Shown here piece after piece: positions 33,383 through 42,243 of a DNA stretch of 64,000 bases. The stretch comes from Maricaulis sp. (lineage in GTDB: Bacteria; Pseudomonadota; Alphaproteobacteria; Caulobacterales; Maricaulaceae), in contig NZ_JAEPNI010000002.1 in NCBI RefSeq assembly GCF_017643475.1, forward strand, positions 496,001-560,000. The letters are read 5' to 3'. Within the stretch, counting starts at the first letter, position 1. Every line of letters starts with the position of its first letter. The position numbers and the translations under genes are program-made. Below the pieces are notes generated by a model, which saw only the letters and a list, made by a program, of their open reading frames with translations, did no database searches and had not been told where the DNA came from.

Positions 33383-34057
33383 CTAGTCGTCGCTCGAACC
33401 GGAACCGCCAAACAGCGTTTCCAGATTGATCTCGCCCGTGGCCAGATCGTCGTTTTCCGGCGTTTCCAGATCCTCGGTCGGCTTGAGCGTGTCAGCCAGG
33501 AGCTCCGGATTTTCCTCTTCGATCTTCTTGCGGCGACCGGAGGCTTTCTTCACCTGCTCGTCCAGATCGATCTGCGTACACAGGCCGAGGGAAACCGGGT
33601 CGGTCGGCTTGATATTGGCGGCATTCCAGTGCGTGCGCTCGCGCACGGCCTGGATGGTCGTCTTGGTCGTGCCGATCAGTTTGGAGATCTGGGCATCGGC
33701 CAGCTCCGGATGATTGCGCACGAGCCAGGCAATGGCGTCCGGACGGTTTTGACGGCGCGAGAGCGGCGTGTAGCGCGGCCCGCGACGCTTGGACGGCTGG
33801 TGCAAATCAGCATATTTCGGCTTCACTACCGACATGCGGTAATCAGAGTTTTCTTCTGCCTTGGCAATCTCTTCGCGCGTCAGCTGGCCATTGGAGATCG
33901 GGTCAGCGCCACGAACACCAGCCGCGACGTCGCCGTCTGCAATACCTTTGACCTCCAGCGGGTGCAGGCCGCAGAAGTCGGCGATCTGATCAAAGGTCAG
34001 GGACGTATTGTCGACGAGCCATACCGCGGTGGCTTTCGGCATCAGAATTTCAGTCAT
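33383..34057 (-). CDS. trcR: Cell-cycle regulator TrcR (DUF1013)
   Basis: A 224-aa protein with the DUF1013 signature: AVWLVDNTSLTFDQIADFCG at the N-terminus, then HPLEVKGIADGD, a second HTH-like part (DAIAWLVRNHPELADAQISK) and a charged acidic tail. This family is named TrcR in Caulobacter and acts in cell-cycle transcription. ATG 34057 is preferred to 34096. It sits near the rcdA homologue at 35524, a cell-cycle grouping. Confidence 0.85.
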   Translation of the reverse strand: MTEILMPKATAVWLVDNTSLTFDQIADFCGLHPLEVKGIADGDVAAGVRGADPISNGQLTREEIAKAEENSDYRMSVVKPKYADLHQPSKRRGPRYTPLSRRQNRPDAIAWLVRNHPELADAQISKLIGTTKTTIQAVRERTHWNAANIKPTDPVSLGLCTQIDLDEQVKKASGRRKKIEEENPELLADTLKPTEDLETPENDDLATGEINLETLFGGSGSSDD

Positions 34058-34083
34058 GCCAGTTTTGCTCCCTGGAAAATAAA

Positions 34084-34109
34084 AAAAGCCCGACACGGCG
34101 GCCGGGCTT
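34084..34109 (-). terminator. Intrinsic terminator of the quinone oxidoreductase gene
   Basis: On the minus strand AAGCCCG (34109-34103) pairs with CGGGCTT (34092-34086), followed by a run of T (34087-34081). Confidence 0.85.
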
Positions 34110-34209
34110 GGGCTTCCGACGCTTCACCAGGAGCAAGCTCCAGTAAAGCGATTTGCACCCCATATAACTCAGCTCGAACAGGCTGCAAAGCACTTCGCTG
34201 AATACATTA

Positions 34210-35196
34210 TCACGGAATCAGCAGGATCTTGCCGGAATGCTGGCCGCCATCGAGCCGTTCGTGTGCGGAACGAACATCATCAAGTTCAAACCGGCTATCG
34301 ATCACGGTTCGAACCTTGCCGGCCTCGATCCACGGCAGGACATGGTCGCGCACGGCGGCGGCAATGCGCGCTTTCTCGGTGTCAGGACGTGCGCGCAGGG
34401 TGGAGCCCGTCAGGGTAAGCCGCTTGAGCATGACCAGCATCAAATCCAGCTCGCACCGGCTGCCTTGCAGAAACGCAATCGACACCAATCGCCCACCCGG
34501 GTTCATGATGTTGATATTCTTCTGAACATAACTCCCGCCGACCATGTCCAGGATGACATCGACACCACCCGCCTCGCGGCAGATCACCTCATAGTCTTCC
34601 TCGCGGTAATTGATCGCGATATCCGCGCCAAGGTCGCGACAGAGGGCGCATTTCTCCGCCGTACCGGCCGTGGCGATGACCCGCGCGCCATGCGCCTTGG
34701 CCATCTGGATAGCCGTTGTCCCAATACCGCTTGTGCCGCCATGAACCAGAAAAGTCTCGCCGGGCTGAAGTGCGCCGCTTTCGAACACATTCGTCCACAC
34801 TGTGAACACCGTCTCCGGCAAACCGGCAGCCTCTTCCAGGGTTAATCCATCCGGCCGGGGCAAAGTCGCGCCGGCCTTGGCGATCACGAAATCGGAATAG
34901 CCGCCGCCGGACACCAGGGCACAGACCTCGTCGCCCACGGCGAACCCGCTCACATCGGCCCCCGTCTCGATGACCTCCCCGGCGACTTCCAGCCCCAGCC
35001 CGGGTCGCGCGCCCTTTGGGGCAGGATAGAAACCGAGACGTTCGATCTGGTCCGGACGATTGACGCCACACGCCGCCGCACGAATAAGGATTTCATCGGC
35101 TTTTGGCGCCGGCAAAGCCTGTTCCTCAATCCGCAAAACCTCAGGCCCGCCAGCAGGTTGGGCCAGGACAATACGGTGTGTGCGGTTCTGTGCCAT
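34210..35196 (-). CDS. NAD(P)H-quinone oxidoreductase, zeta-crystallin/PIG3 type
   Basis: A 328-aa MDR-superfamily protein with a GroES-like N-terminal half (ILIRAAACGVNRPDQIERLG) and a Rossmann half (FLVHGGTSGIGTTAIQMAKAHGA). It lacks the zinc ligands of alcohol dehydrogenases, as PIG3-type enzymes do. It should reduce quinones or enones with NADPH. Transcribed towards trcR, separated by an intrinsic terminator. Confidence 0.92.
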   Translation of the reverse strand: MAQNRTHRIVLAQPAGGPEVLRIEEQALPAPKADEILIRAAACGVNRPDQIERLGFYPAPKGARPGLGLEVAGEVIETGADVSGFAVGDEVCALVSGGGYSDFVIAKAGATLPRPDGLTLEEAAGLPETVFTVWTNVFESGALQPGETFLVHGGTSGIGTTAIQMAKAHGARVIATAGTAEKCALCRDLGADIAINYREEDYEVICREAGGVDVILDMVGGSYVQKNINIMNPGGRLVSIAFLQGSRCELDLMLVMLKRLTLTGSTLRARPDTEKARIAAAVRDHVLPWIEAGKVRTVIDSRFELDDVRSAHERLDGGQHSGKILLIP

Positions 35197-35252
35197 GGGA
35201 CTTTTCTCCGGAAAGCGCTATGGTTGATACGAGACTGAAAAGGAGGCATCAG

Positions 35253-35450
35253 ATGTTCCACGATGATGAAGCCAGTACAAGCACCAAGGATGACGACACC
35301 ATCCGGCCCGGCGAAGACTTGAGCGGTTTCTCACTGGACGGGCTGGCTGAACGGCGTCGATTGCTGGAAGAGGAAATCAAGCGGATCGACGAAATCACTG
35401 ACAAAAAGAAGGCCGGAATGAACGCCGCAGAGGCGGTTTTCAAGATTTAG
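35253..35450 (+). CDS. DUF1192 family protein
   Basis: A 65-aa acidic helical protein; the core FSLDGLAERRRLLEEEIKRID is the DUF1192 signature. ATG 35253 is fixed by AAAAGGAGG about 7 nt upstream. It is the gene before rcdA, with a 73-nt gap, as in related genomes. Role unknown. Confidence 0.85.
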   Translation: MFHDDEASTSTKDDDTIRPGEDLSGFSLDGLAERRRLLEEEIKRIDEITDKKKAGMNAAEAVFKI

Positions 35451-35523
35451 TCAACGTTTTGGGGGAATCTGGCCCTGGCCTTGCATCGATTCGTTCAAGG
35501 CACGACGGACAGATGGACGCGTA

Positions 35524-36045
35524 ATGACGGATGCACCAACACTTTTCCCCGCTGGAGGGGGCGCAGCGAGCCGGACCCGCGATTTTGCGGCTTCGGAGAT
35601 GTTCCAGAAACTCTTCACCGAGGGCATGGACCTCGTAGAGGAAACTGCAAGCTATCTCGACGGGCCTGGACGTGATGATTCCAAGACGCTCGACCGCGCA
35701 GGTGCATTGTCCTACGCCACCGAAAGCATGAAGCTGACGACCCGGCTGATGCAGGCCGCCTCCTGGCTGCTTGCCCAGCGTGCCGTCGCCGAGGGTGAAA
35801 TGAACCCGGACGATGTCCTGGACAATAAATACCGCCTCGGTTTTGACCGTCCGACCGATGACCTCTGGCCGGAAGGCGAAACACCGCCGCAGGTCCTGGC
35901 GGCCCTCGTCACCCGCTCTCGTGCGCTTTACGCACGCCTGAAGCGCCTGGACGACAATCTCTATTCCGAGGAAGCTCCGGAAGCAGACGCCAACCCGGTC
36001 GCAGACCAGATGGCCATGCTGCGCGGCGCCTTCAGCGAGAACTAG
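35524..36045 (+). CDS. rcdA: RcdA-like protease adaptor (DUF1465)
   Basis: A 173-aa helical protein: [26 protein letters not shown] and [18 protein letters not shown] are the conserved DUF1465 helices. In Caulobacter RcdA delivers CtrA and other substrates to ClpXP during the cell cycle, and it also localises the protease. The charged C-terminal tail is present. Tail to tail with the chemoreceptor gene, 4-nt overlap. Confidence 0.85.
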   Translation: MTDAPTLFPAGGGAASRTRDFAASEMFQKLFTEGMDLVEETASYLDGPGRDDSKTLDRAGALSYATESMKLTTRLMQAASWLLAQRAVAEGEMNPDDVLDNKYRLGFDRPTDDLWPEGETPPQVLAALVTRSRALYARLKRLDDNLYSEEAPEADANPVADQMAMLRGAFSEN

Positions 36046-38068
36046 AAAAGTTCGACATCGAGGCCGCCGTCATCGGCCTCGCCCTCTTCCCACAGATCCA
36101 CGTCCTCATCCGCATCCGTCTTGGCGGATGTGTTTGACGTGTCGCGAGCGACATCCTGCAGGAAGGTATCGATCGCCAGCTGCAACGCCTCGACAAAACT
36201 GCCCAGCTCGTCTGACAGCTTGTCCGTCTGCACGGCCACGTCACTGGACGAGGCCACGGCGCTGGACAGGTTGGACATGTGCTCGCGTGCGTCCCGGGCC
36301 CCCGAGGCCACCGAGCTGGAATTGCTCTCGATGGAATCGCTCGCACGCGCCTGGTCCGCCACGGCTTCCGACACAGCGGCAACAAACTCGCTGGAGGTCG
36401 CACTCAGCGTCTCGATCCGCTCCATCGCGCCGGCGACATGACTGACAGCATCTGTGAGGTGAGAGATCTGGTCATGGATCGATGTCGTGGCCTGGGCGGT
36501 CTGCTCTGACAGGGCCTTGACCTCACCTGCGACTACGGCAAAACCGCGTCCGCTTTCACCGGCGCGCGCCACCTCGATGGTCGCGTTGAGTGCCAGCAGG
36601 TTCGTCCGTCCGGAAATCTCTGCAATCAGATGGGCGCTTTCGCTGATCTGTGTCGCCGCGGAACGCAGAGCCTGGACCTGGGACCCCGCCTGCTGGACCT
36701 GTCCGGTCACTGATGCCGATGCCTGTTCGGATTCCCGTGTCTGGCCACGCACCCGCTCGATCGCAGCGGCCAAGTCTCCGACCGCCTGTTGCAGGGTGTG
36801 AATGTCCTCAGCTGCTGAGACAAAGCTGTTATTGACCTCGCCTGCGCGCTCACTCGACGTGGCGGTCTGACCGGAGAGGTCCACCGAGGCATCGCGCATG
36901 GCGGTGGCGACCGACGTCACTTCGGACAGCTGGCTGGCAATATCATGGCGGAACTGTTCGATCCGGCTTTCCAGCTGACGGTGACGTTCGATCTGGGCAT
37001 CCAGCTTCACGCGTTCCTTTTCTATGAAGCTCTCTTTCTGTTTCTCTCCGAAATGGAAGTCGATGGCCGCCCGGGCCATCTCGCCGAGCTCCTCGCTCAC
37101 TTCCATATCCTTCAGGCGTTTAATGCCCTCGGCATTGTTGATGTCCTTGATCGCGACCGAGATCTCCTTGAGCGGGTTGGAAATGGAGCGCGACACGTAA
37201 ATTCCGGACAAGACGACACCCAGCAGGGTCATGCACGACATCAGGATGACAAAACGGGTCTGTTCTTCTCGTGCAAGGTCATACGCGAGACGACCGGCCT
37301 CGACACTCTCAGCCTGAGCGGCACTCCTTTCCGCCATGACCTGCTGGATATCCGCGAGTTCATTTCTGAAGCCGATGAGGGTTTCCTGCCGGATCGCGTT
37401 CTGGGAAGACCAGGCTCGGAACGCGTTACGATATCCCGCAAGCAATTGCGCCCATTCCATTCGCTCGACGGGCGCCAGATCCAAATCATCCATCATCGCA
37501 CCGAGATTTGATGCATGCTGGTTCACCTGAACGAAGTACCGGGAATCCCCCGCAGCATGAAATCCTTCTCGCGACGTCGCATCTGCAAGAGCTCAACCAG
37601 GAGCGCCGAGGCCAACTCGGGGCTCTGCGAACTGAACCCCGCCTCCAGTTCGTGCGCTGCGGCGCGCATCTCGCCGCGCAACCCGGCATTTTCGTTTACC
37701 CCGGCCAGTTCCTGAGCCAGCGCGAGACGTTCCAGAAGGAAATGAAGCAGTCGCATGTCCTGCAGGATGGTATCCCTGAGATCATCATGCCGTGAGACGC
37801 CGCCCAGGATTGAGGCTTCCACAACGTCGAGCTGCTGGAAGACACTCGCATCATCGTCGCGCACGAAGCGCTCAGCCAATCGACCAATTTCCAGGAACTC
37901 TGCCCTGAGGGTTTCGGTGACATGGAGCACATCGTCCTGTCTTTCGAATTCCACCCGCCATCGCTCGGCAGTCGAGAGCGATTGCAGGAAAAGACCGAGC
38001 CCGGCCAGCGTGCCGACAGCGGCAACAGTAACAAGAATGGCCAGCCTGATATGGACTGACAGCTTCAT
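36042..38068 (-). pseudogene. Methyl-accepting chemotaxis protein, interrupted by a one-base frameshift
   Basis: Two abutting frames make one chemoreceptor. The first (38068 to 37523) has a transmembrane helix and a helical periplasmic domain ending [12 protein letters not shown]. The second (down to 36042) has the rest of the sensor, a second helix ([20 protein letters not shown]), HAMP, and the signalling tip [20 protein letters not shown]. Adding one C to the C5 run at 37547-37551 joins them as ...[18 protein letters not shown]..., giving 675 aa. The ...RREKDFMLR pattern fits HBM-type sensor domains. Either a sequencing error or a real inactivation. Confidence 0.88.
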
Positions 38069-38195
38069 CCATCGCAGTGCGGGAATTTCAGCATCGCGAG
38101 GACCGCCCAAGAGTAGTTGCCTTGAAAAACTACGCCTCGACACCTTGCGATTGTTTAACCGCAATTCGTGTACGACTAATATTATATGACAAAGA

Positions 38196-38226
38196 AAAAG
38201 CGCCCCGGAAACCGGAGCGCTTTTCT
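38196..38226 (-). terminator. Intrinsic terminator of rpmE
   Basis: On the minus strand GCGCTCCGG-TTT-CCGGGGCGC is followed by TTTTTC; the flanking A/T runs make it nearly symmetric. Confidence 0.9.
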
Positions 38227-38250
38227 CTCTGCCAGCAGCAGGAATATCGC

Positions 38251-38469
38251 TTAGACGAAGCCCTTGAACTTGTCCTTGAAGCGAGACACGCGGCCGCCGC
38301 GGTCCATCAGCTGCTGGTTGCCACCGGTCCAGGCCGGGTGGGAGGTCGGGTCGATGTCGAGGTTCAGCGTGTCGCCTTCCTTGCCCCAGGTGGACTTGGT
38401 CTGGAAGGTGGTGCCGTCCGTCATCACGACATTGATGATGTGGTACTCGGGATGGATATCGCTTTTCAT
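38251..38469 (-). CDS. rpmE: 50S ribosomal protein L31
   Basis: A 72-aa protein beginning [20 protein letters not shown], with [19 protein letters not shown]. It has no CxxC zinc knuckle, so it is the zinc-free form. ATG 38469 is the standard L31 start; the 10-codon upstream extension is not part of the family. Confidence 0.95.
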   Translation of the reverse strand: MKSDIHPEYHIINVVMTDGTTFQTKSTWGKEGDTLNLDIDPTSHPAWTGGNQQLMDRGGRVSRFKDKFKGFV

Positions 38470-38631
38470 CGATCCGGCTTTCTTTCTTCGCCGCGCCACA
38501 CGATTACGTTGCCGTGCACGCAGCTCAATAAACTCAGGAGCGGGGCTATTACCCGAAGAGTCGGTTCAGGGCAAGCAGGCAAGGCGGTTCGGCGGAAAAG
38601 TCCGGTCTTTCATTGCTCGCAACCGACTGGG

Positions 38632-38649
38632 TGTGTATGTTTATACACA
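38632..38649 (+). promoter_or_regulatory. Palindromic operator in front of ccdA
   Basis: TGTGTAT-GTTT-ATACACA has perfect 7-bp arms and ends 15 nt before ATG 38665. This is the place expected for autoregulation by the CcdA/CcdB complex. Confidence 0.7.
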
Positions 38650-38664
38650 TCGATGGAGCCCGCC

Positions 38665-38919
38665 ATGACCGGACCTGCCTATCCGCCCGCAGAGCGTCGC
38701 AAGCGCGTCAACCTGACCGTCCGCGAGGACGTCATGAAAGAGGCGCGCGCACTCGGCCTCAACACCTCACGCGCCGCCGAAGCCGGCATCGAGGCGGCCA
38801 TCCGCGAGGAAAAGGGCCGACGCTGGAAGGAAGAAAACCGCGACGCCATCCGGGCCCACAACGAGCGGGTGGAGCGCGAAGGCGTCTATCTGCCGCCGCC
38901 GTGGCTCGACGAGATCTGA
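38665..38919 (+). CDS. ccdA: CcdA-type antitoxin
   Basis: An 84-aa protein. The N-terminal ribbon-helix-helix (RKRVNLTVREDVMKEARALG) binds DNA; the C-terminal NRDAIRAHNERVEREGVYLP is the disordered CcdB-wrapping tail with the family W at the end (PPPWLDEI). ATG 38665 is preferred to 38653, because GGAG is 6 nt upstream. The stop overlaps the CcdB start by one base. Confidence 0.92.
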   Translation: MTGPAYPPAERRKRVNLTVREDVMKEARALGLNTSRAAEAGIEAAIREEKGRRWKEENRDAIRAHNERVEREGVYLPPPWLDEI

Positions 38920-39227
38920 TGGCACGTTTCGATCTCTATGAAACCCGGTCCAGCCGTACGCCCTACCTGCTTGATGTGCAATCTGGCCTTCTGGACAGTC
39001 TTACGACCCGCGTCGTCCTGCCCGTGTTGCCAAGGAACACGATCCAGGGCGCTGTCATCCCGCGACTGAACCCGACCATCATGATTGCGCAACAGCCCTG
39101 CATAGTAATGACCCAGAACATGGCTACCGTCCCGGCCGAAAAACTGCGCAAACGCCTCACCAACGTCGAAGCTGAACACCGCGACCAGATCACCGCCGCG
39201 ATCGACTTCCTGTTCCAGGGTTTTTGA
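38919..39227 (+). CDS. ccdB: CcdB-type toxin (gyrase inhibitor)
   Basis: A 102-aa protein. RFDLYETRS, PYLLDVQSGLLDSLTTRVVLPV and AIDFLFQGF match CcdB from end to end. CcdB traps DNA gyrase by its C-terminal residues. Here the tail is Q-G-F instead of the W-G-I of the F-plasmid protein; other chromosomal CcdB proteins also vary here, so activity cannot be told from the sequence. Coupled to ccdA. Confidence 0.9.
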   Translation: MARFDLYETRSSRTPYLLDVQSGLLDSLTTRVVLPVLPRNTIQGAVIPRLNPTIMIAQQPCIVMTQNMATVPAEKLRKRLTNVEAEHRDQITAAIDFLFQGF

Positions 39228-39310
39228 CCTCAGGATCGGTTCTGTTTGCCTCCTAGGCCTGCGGTCTATATCCCTATCAACACAATAATTTGGACAGCGA
39301 GGGGAGACGC

Positions 39311-40675
39311 ATGGCCAAGGTCGATAATGCGAATGAACAGGCCGCACAGTCTGACGCACCGGCGGGGATCGAACCGCTGGCGGAAGGTCCGCGCAAATAT
39401 GCGCTGGGCCTTCTCATGGTCATCTACGTATTCAATTTCCTTGATCGGCAAGTCGTGAACATTCTGGCGGAACCGATCAAACAAGACCTCGGCATCGCCG
39501 ACTGGCAGATTGGCGCCCTTACCGGCACCGCGTTTGCTCTGTTCTACACATTCCTGGGACTACCAATTGCTCGGCTGGCGGAGCGAGCTAATCGCGTAAA
39601 AATCATCTCGGTCGCAGTCGGCGTCTGGAGCATGTGCACAATGGCTTGTGGCTTGGCAGGCGGCTACATTCAGTTGTTGCTGGCCCGCATCGGTGTCGGC
39701 GTAGGTGAAGCCGGTTGTACGCCGCCGGCCCATTCGCTGATCTCCGATTACACACCGGCCGAAAAACGCACCTCGGCCATCGCCTTCTACTCCATGGGTA
39801 TCCCGCTGGGATCCCTGGCCGGCATGGCATTGGGTGGAATCATCGCCGACAGTTATGGCTGGCGTATCGCCTTCTTTGTTGCCGGGGCACCCGGCATCCT
39901 GCTCGCCCTCGCTGCCTGGTTCACCCTGCCAGAGCCCCGTCGCGACGTTGCTGTCGCCAAATCCCATGATGGGCCGTCGTTTATGGACGCGGTCCGCGAA
40001 CTGTCGAAAAAACCGGCCTTCATCTGGATGTCCCTCGCTGCCGCGATCAATGCTTGGGTTTCTTACGGCCACATCTCATTTTACGGGTCATTCTATGGGC
40101 GGAACCATGCTGAAGGTTTGTCTGAGCTGGCAGCAGGCTTCAACAACCTTTTCGGTACGCAGTTGGGCGCCTTGGGTTTCCTGGGGCTGGCACTCGGCCT
40201 ACTCATCGGCATCTTCGGCGCTATCGGGACTTTTTCCGGAGGACAAATCGCAGATCGCTGGGTCGCCAAGGACAAACGCGCCTATGCATTTCTGCCAGCG
40301 ATTGTAGGTCTGGTGGGTATCCTGCCCTTCCTGGTCGCGATGATCACCAACTCAACAGCGCTCTCGTTTGCGGCTCTTGCAATCGCAACCTTGCTTGGCT
40401 CCGTGTGGTATGGGCCGATATTCGCTTGCGCACAGAGCCTTGTCTCCTCTCGCACTCGAGCCACGGCATCTGCGGTCATCCTGTTTGTGATCAATCTGAT
40501 CGGCCTTGGTATCGGACCATTGATTGCAGGCGCGATCAGTGATGGTTTTGCGACCCAATATGGTGAAGCCTTGGGGGTGCGCTATTCCCTCATTACCGTC
40601 GGCGCCATCGGCCTCCTGGCCCTGCCCTGCTTCTGGCTCGCCTCGCGGACGCTTGCTGACGATATCGAGGGGTAG
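39311..40675 (+). CDS. Major facilitator superfamily transporter (spinster-like)
   Basis: A 454-aa protein with 12 predicted helices, the MFS loop motif GLPIARLAERANRVK between helices 2 and 3 and GVGVGEAGCTPPAHSLISDY in helix 4-5, as in the spinster-type proteins. ATG 39311 follows GAGGGGAGACGC. Base use is slightly AT-richer than the neighbours. Substrate unknown. Confidence 0.88.
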   Translation: MAKVDNANEQAAQSDAPAGIEPLAEGPRKYALGLLMVIYVFNFLDRQVVNILAEPIKQDLGIADWQIGALTGTAFALFYTFLGLPIARLAERANRVKIISVAVGVWSMCTMACGLAGGYIQLLLARIGVGVGEAGCTPPAHSLISDYTPAEKRTSAIAFYSMGIPLGSLAGMALGGIIADSYGWRIAFFVAGAPGILLALAAWFTLPEPRRDVAVAKSHDGPSFMDAVRELSKKPAFIWMSLAAAINAWVSYGHISFYGSFYGRNHAEGLSELAAGFNNLFGTQLGALGFLGLALGLLIGIFGAIGTFSGGQIADRWVAKDKRAYAFLPAIVGLVGILPFLVAMITNSTALSFAALAIATLLGSVWYGPIFACAQSLVSSRTRATASAVILFVINLIGLGIGPLIAGAISDGFATQYGEALGVRYSLITVGAIGLLALPCFWLASRTLADDIEG

Positions 40676-40690
40676 TTCTCTCAACATTTC

Positions 40691-40723
40691 CCGTCATCAC
40701 CCGGACAAGCCGGGTGATGACGG
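40691..40723 (+). repeat. Hairpin repeat behind the MFS gene
   Basis: CCGTCATCACCCGG and CCGGGTGATGACGG pair perfectly over 14 bp around ACAAG. A second copy is at 41788-41815. It lies 15 nt after the MFS stop and may also act as a terminator. Confidence 0.75.
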
Positions 40724-40752
40724 AGACTTATCGGGCGGCGGGGTAGCTCATC

Positions 40753-40892
40753 CTCGCCCTTGATGGGCGAGGGGGACCATTGCAAAGCAATGGTGGGGTG
40801 GGTGCGCGCCGCGAGGCGCGACTTAAAGTCGGCCCTGTCGGGCCGCACCCTATCCGCCCGCTTCGCGGCCACCTTTCCCATCAAGGGAAAGG
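40753..40892. repeat. Composite two-hairpin repeat (family B), 140 bp
   Basis: Bounded by CTCGCCC-TTGAT-GGGCGAG (40753-40771) and CCTTTCCC-ATCAA-GGGAAAGG (40872-40892). The middle has CCATTGCAAAGCAATGG and GCGCGCCGCGAGGCGCG palindromes. A partial copy is at 41836. Size and layout are like family A but the sequence differs. Confidence 0.75.
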
Positions 40893-40916
40893 ATAAAGAC
40901 AACTGCGCCTTCTACC

Positions 40917-41037
40917 GTCGTCATCCTGACGAAGGTCAGGACCCAGTTCATAAGGTTGGGTTCCGCTCCAGAAAGCGCCATTCCGTGAAACACCGCACTC
41001 TTGGAACTGGGCCCCGATCTTCATCGGGGTGACGGTG
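40917..41037. repeat. MITE-like palindromic repeat (family C), copy 1
   Basis: Its ends form imperfect inverted repeats of about 31 bp: CGTCATCCTGACGAAGGTCA and on to GACCCAGTTC at the left, GAACTGGGCC and on to CATCGGGGTGACG at the right. Copy 2 is at 48062-48186 with matching ends and matching CTCCAGAAAGC in the middle. Confidence 0.8.
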
Positions 41038-41219
41038 TTTGTGGATGTAACGAAAACGAATCTGACCGGTCGTCACACCCGCTCAAGGCGAATTCTCTCC
41101 GATATGGGCATAGCGGACCCTAGCATAGGAGCAGTCGTGGTCTGCCGGTCAGGCTATCATAACTTCAGCGCAGTAGTCGCAGGCATGGATAGTGTGCCTG
41201 TCCTCCATCATTCTGCTCG

Positions 41220-41630
41220 CTAGTAAAAGTCTTGGACCTCGTTGGTCGAAACATCGATCACGACGTTGTACTCAGCCTCCGCTACCCTGGAGAGTACATC
41301 TCCCGAGGAAAACGGAATTGCGGAGACGTAAGCCTTTCCATCCAGGTAAGCGATCGAAAACGCGTATCGCTCCGCTCGGAACATTTCGTCACCCTGCTCT
41401 TCGATAAATTCCGCTGCAGCCGCCATCAACCCGAGTGCTCTTCCCGAAACTGCGCAACAAAAATCAAAACTTGCGTTTTCGTGCTCACGCACAACGCGAG
41501 CAAAATGTTCAATCTGCGCCAGATCGCGGTTTTCCTCCTCATAGTTGTACCCATTAGGTTGACTGCTGACGGCCCCAGCGCACCCCAACAAGAGTGTTGA
41601 TGAAATTCCCATAATTATGATTGGTTTCAT
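41220..41630 (-). CDS. Small hypothetical lipoprotein
   Basis: A 136-aa protein with signal peptide and lipobox MKPIIIMGISSTLLLGC. The mature part has paired Cys (FDFCCAVSG) and ends VVIDVSTNEVQDFY. ATG 41630 is preferred to 41672/41645 as it starts the signal peptide. It is flanked by repeats and is AT-richer than the neighbours, so likely accessory. No family recognised. Confidence 0.6.
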   Translation of the reverse strand: MKPIIIMGISSTLLLGCAGAVSSQPNGYNYEEENRDLAQIEHFARVVREHENASFDFCCAVSGRALGLMAAAAEFIEEQGDEMFRAERYAFSIAYLDGKAYVSAIPFSSGDVLSRVAEAEYNVVIDVSTNEVQDFY

Positions 41631-41787
41631 TAAATCAGCTCTCATCTTGAACAGGGGTATCGTCTTCTTCAAAACGGGGACACGTCCCCTTTATTGGCGC
41701 GCGCCGGCAGAACGAGTGAGAAATCAGTACAGAAAGATTAGTACGTGTCCTCGTTTTTTTGCGCATCCTGTCATCAGGCGAGCTGAG

Positions 41788-41925
41788 GTCACCCGGACAA
41801 GCCGGGTGATGACGGAGTTTGGTGGTGAATCTGACTTTGCCCTTACCCTTGATGGGCGAACGGGACCGTTGCAGAGCAATGGTGAAGTGGGTGCGCGCCA
41901 AAGGCGGCCGCTACACCGACCCGCG
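41788..41925. repeat. Degenerate copy of the family B repeats
   Basis: GTCACCCGG-ACAAG-CCGGGTGATGAC (41788-41813) repeats the hairpin at 40691. ACCCTTGATGGGCGAACGGGACC and GTGGGTGCGCGCC (41846-41900) repeat the element at 40753. The order of the two parts is the same as at 40.7 kb. Confidence 0.7.
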
Positions 41926-42237
41926 TCGCAACCTTTTCTTCTTACAAGGTTTCGCGCTCATCAAATCGCAGCTCAGCTCATATATGCAACCGTTAAAGTC
42001 GTGCAGCAGCCGCGGCGTTCCATCCACAAACTGGGTGATATGTGAACTCGTTTTCCCAGGCGGCTTTATCGCAACCCAAGCGACCACCTCACCCTTTTCG
42101 AGAACGGCCACATTTTGCATCAGCCCACTCACCTGTCCGATTTCAAACGGCCCGAAACAAAGCGGATCGAGAATCGCAAGCTGTCGCCCGTCCTCGATCT
42201 CCAACGTCGACATAACCTGATCGGGTGAGACGTGCAT
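41911..42237 (-). CDS. Hypothetical protein downstream of the OmpA-like gene
   Basis: A 108-aa frame, 6 nt after the OmpA-like stop on the same strand, so possibly the third gene of that operon. VLEKGEVVAWVAIKPPG and DFNGCIYELSCDLM look like beta strands. Its last codons run into a repeat, which may have replaced the true end. No family recognised; ATG 42213 is an alternative start. Confidence 0.45.
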   Translation of the reverse strand: MHVSPDQVMSTLEIEDGRQLAILDPLCFGPFEIGQVSGLMQNVAVLEKGEVVAWVAIKPPGKTSSHITQFVDGTPRLLHDFNGCIYELSCDLMSAKPCKKKRLRRGSV

Positions 42238-42243
42238 AAGGCC

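Larger units (their letters stand above)
40676..41219. other. Gene-free region of 544 nt made of repeats
   Basis: It contains three repeat units in a row: a 14-bp hairpin (40691-40723), a composite element with two end hairpins (40753-40892) and a MITE-like palindrome (40917-41037). 41038-41219 has no recognisable gene; the 64-codon plus-strand frame there has no Shine-Dalgarno and no homologue that I know. Confidence 0.7.

Noticed and set aside
41029-41223. 64-codon plus-strand frame between repeats
   Set aside because: No Shine-Dalgarno, begins inside a repeat, no recognisable family.
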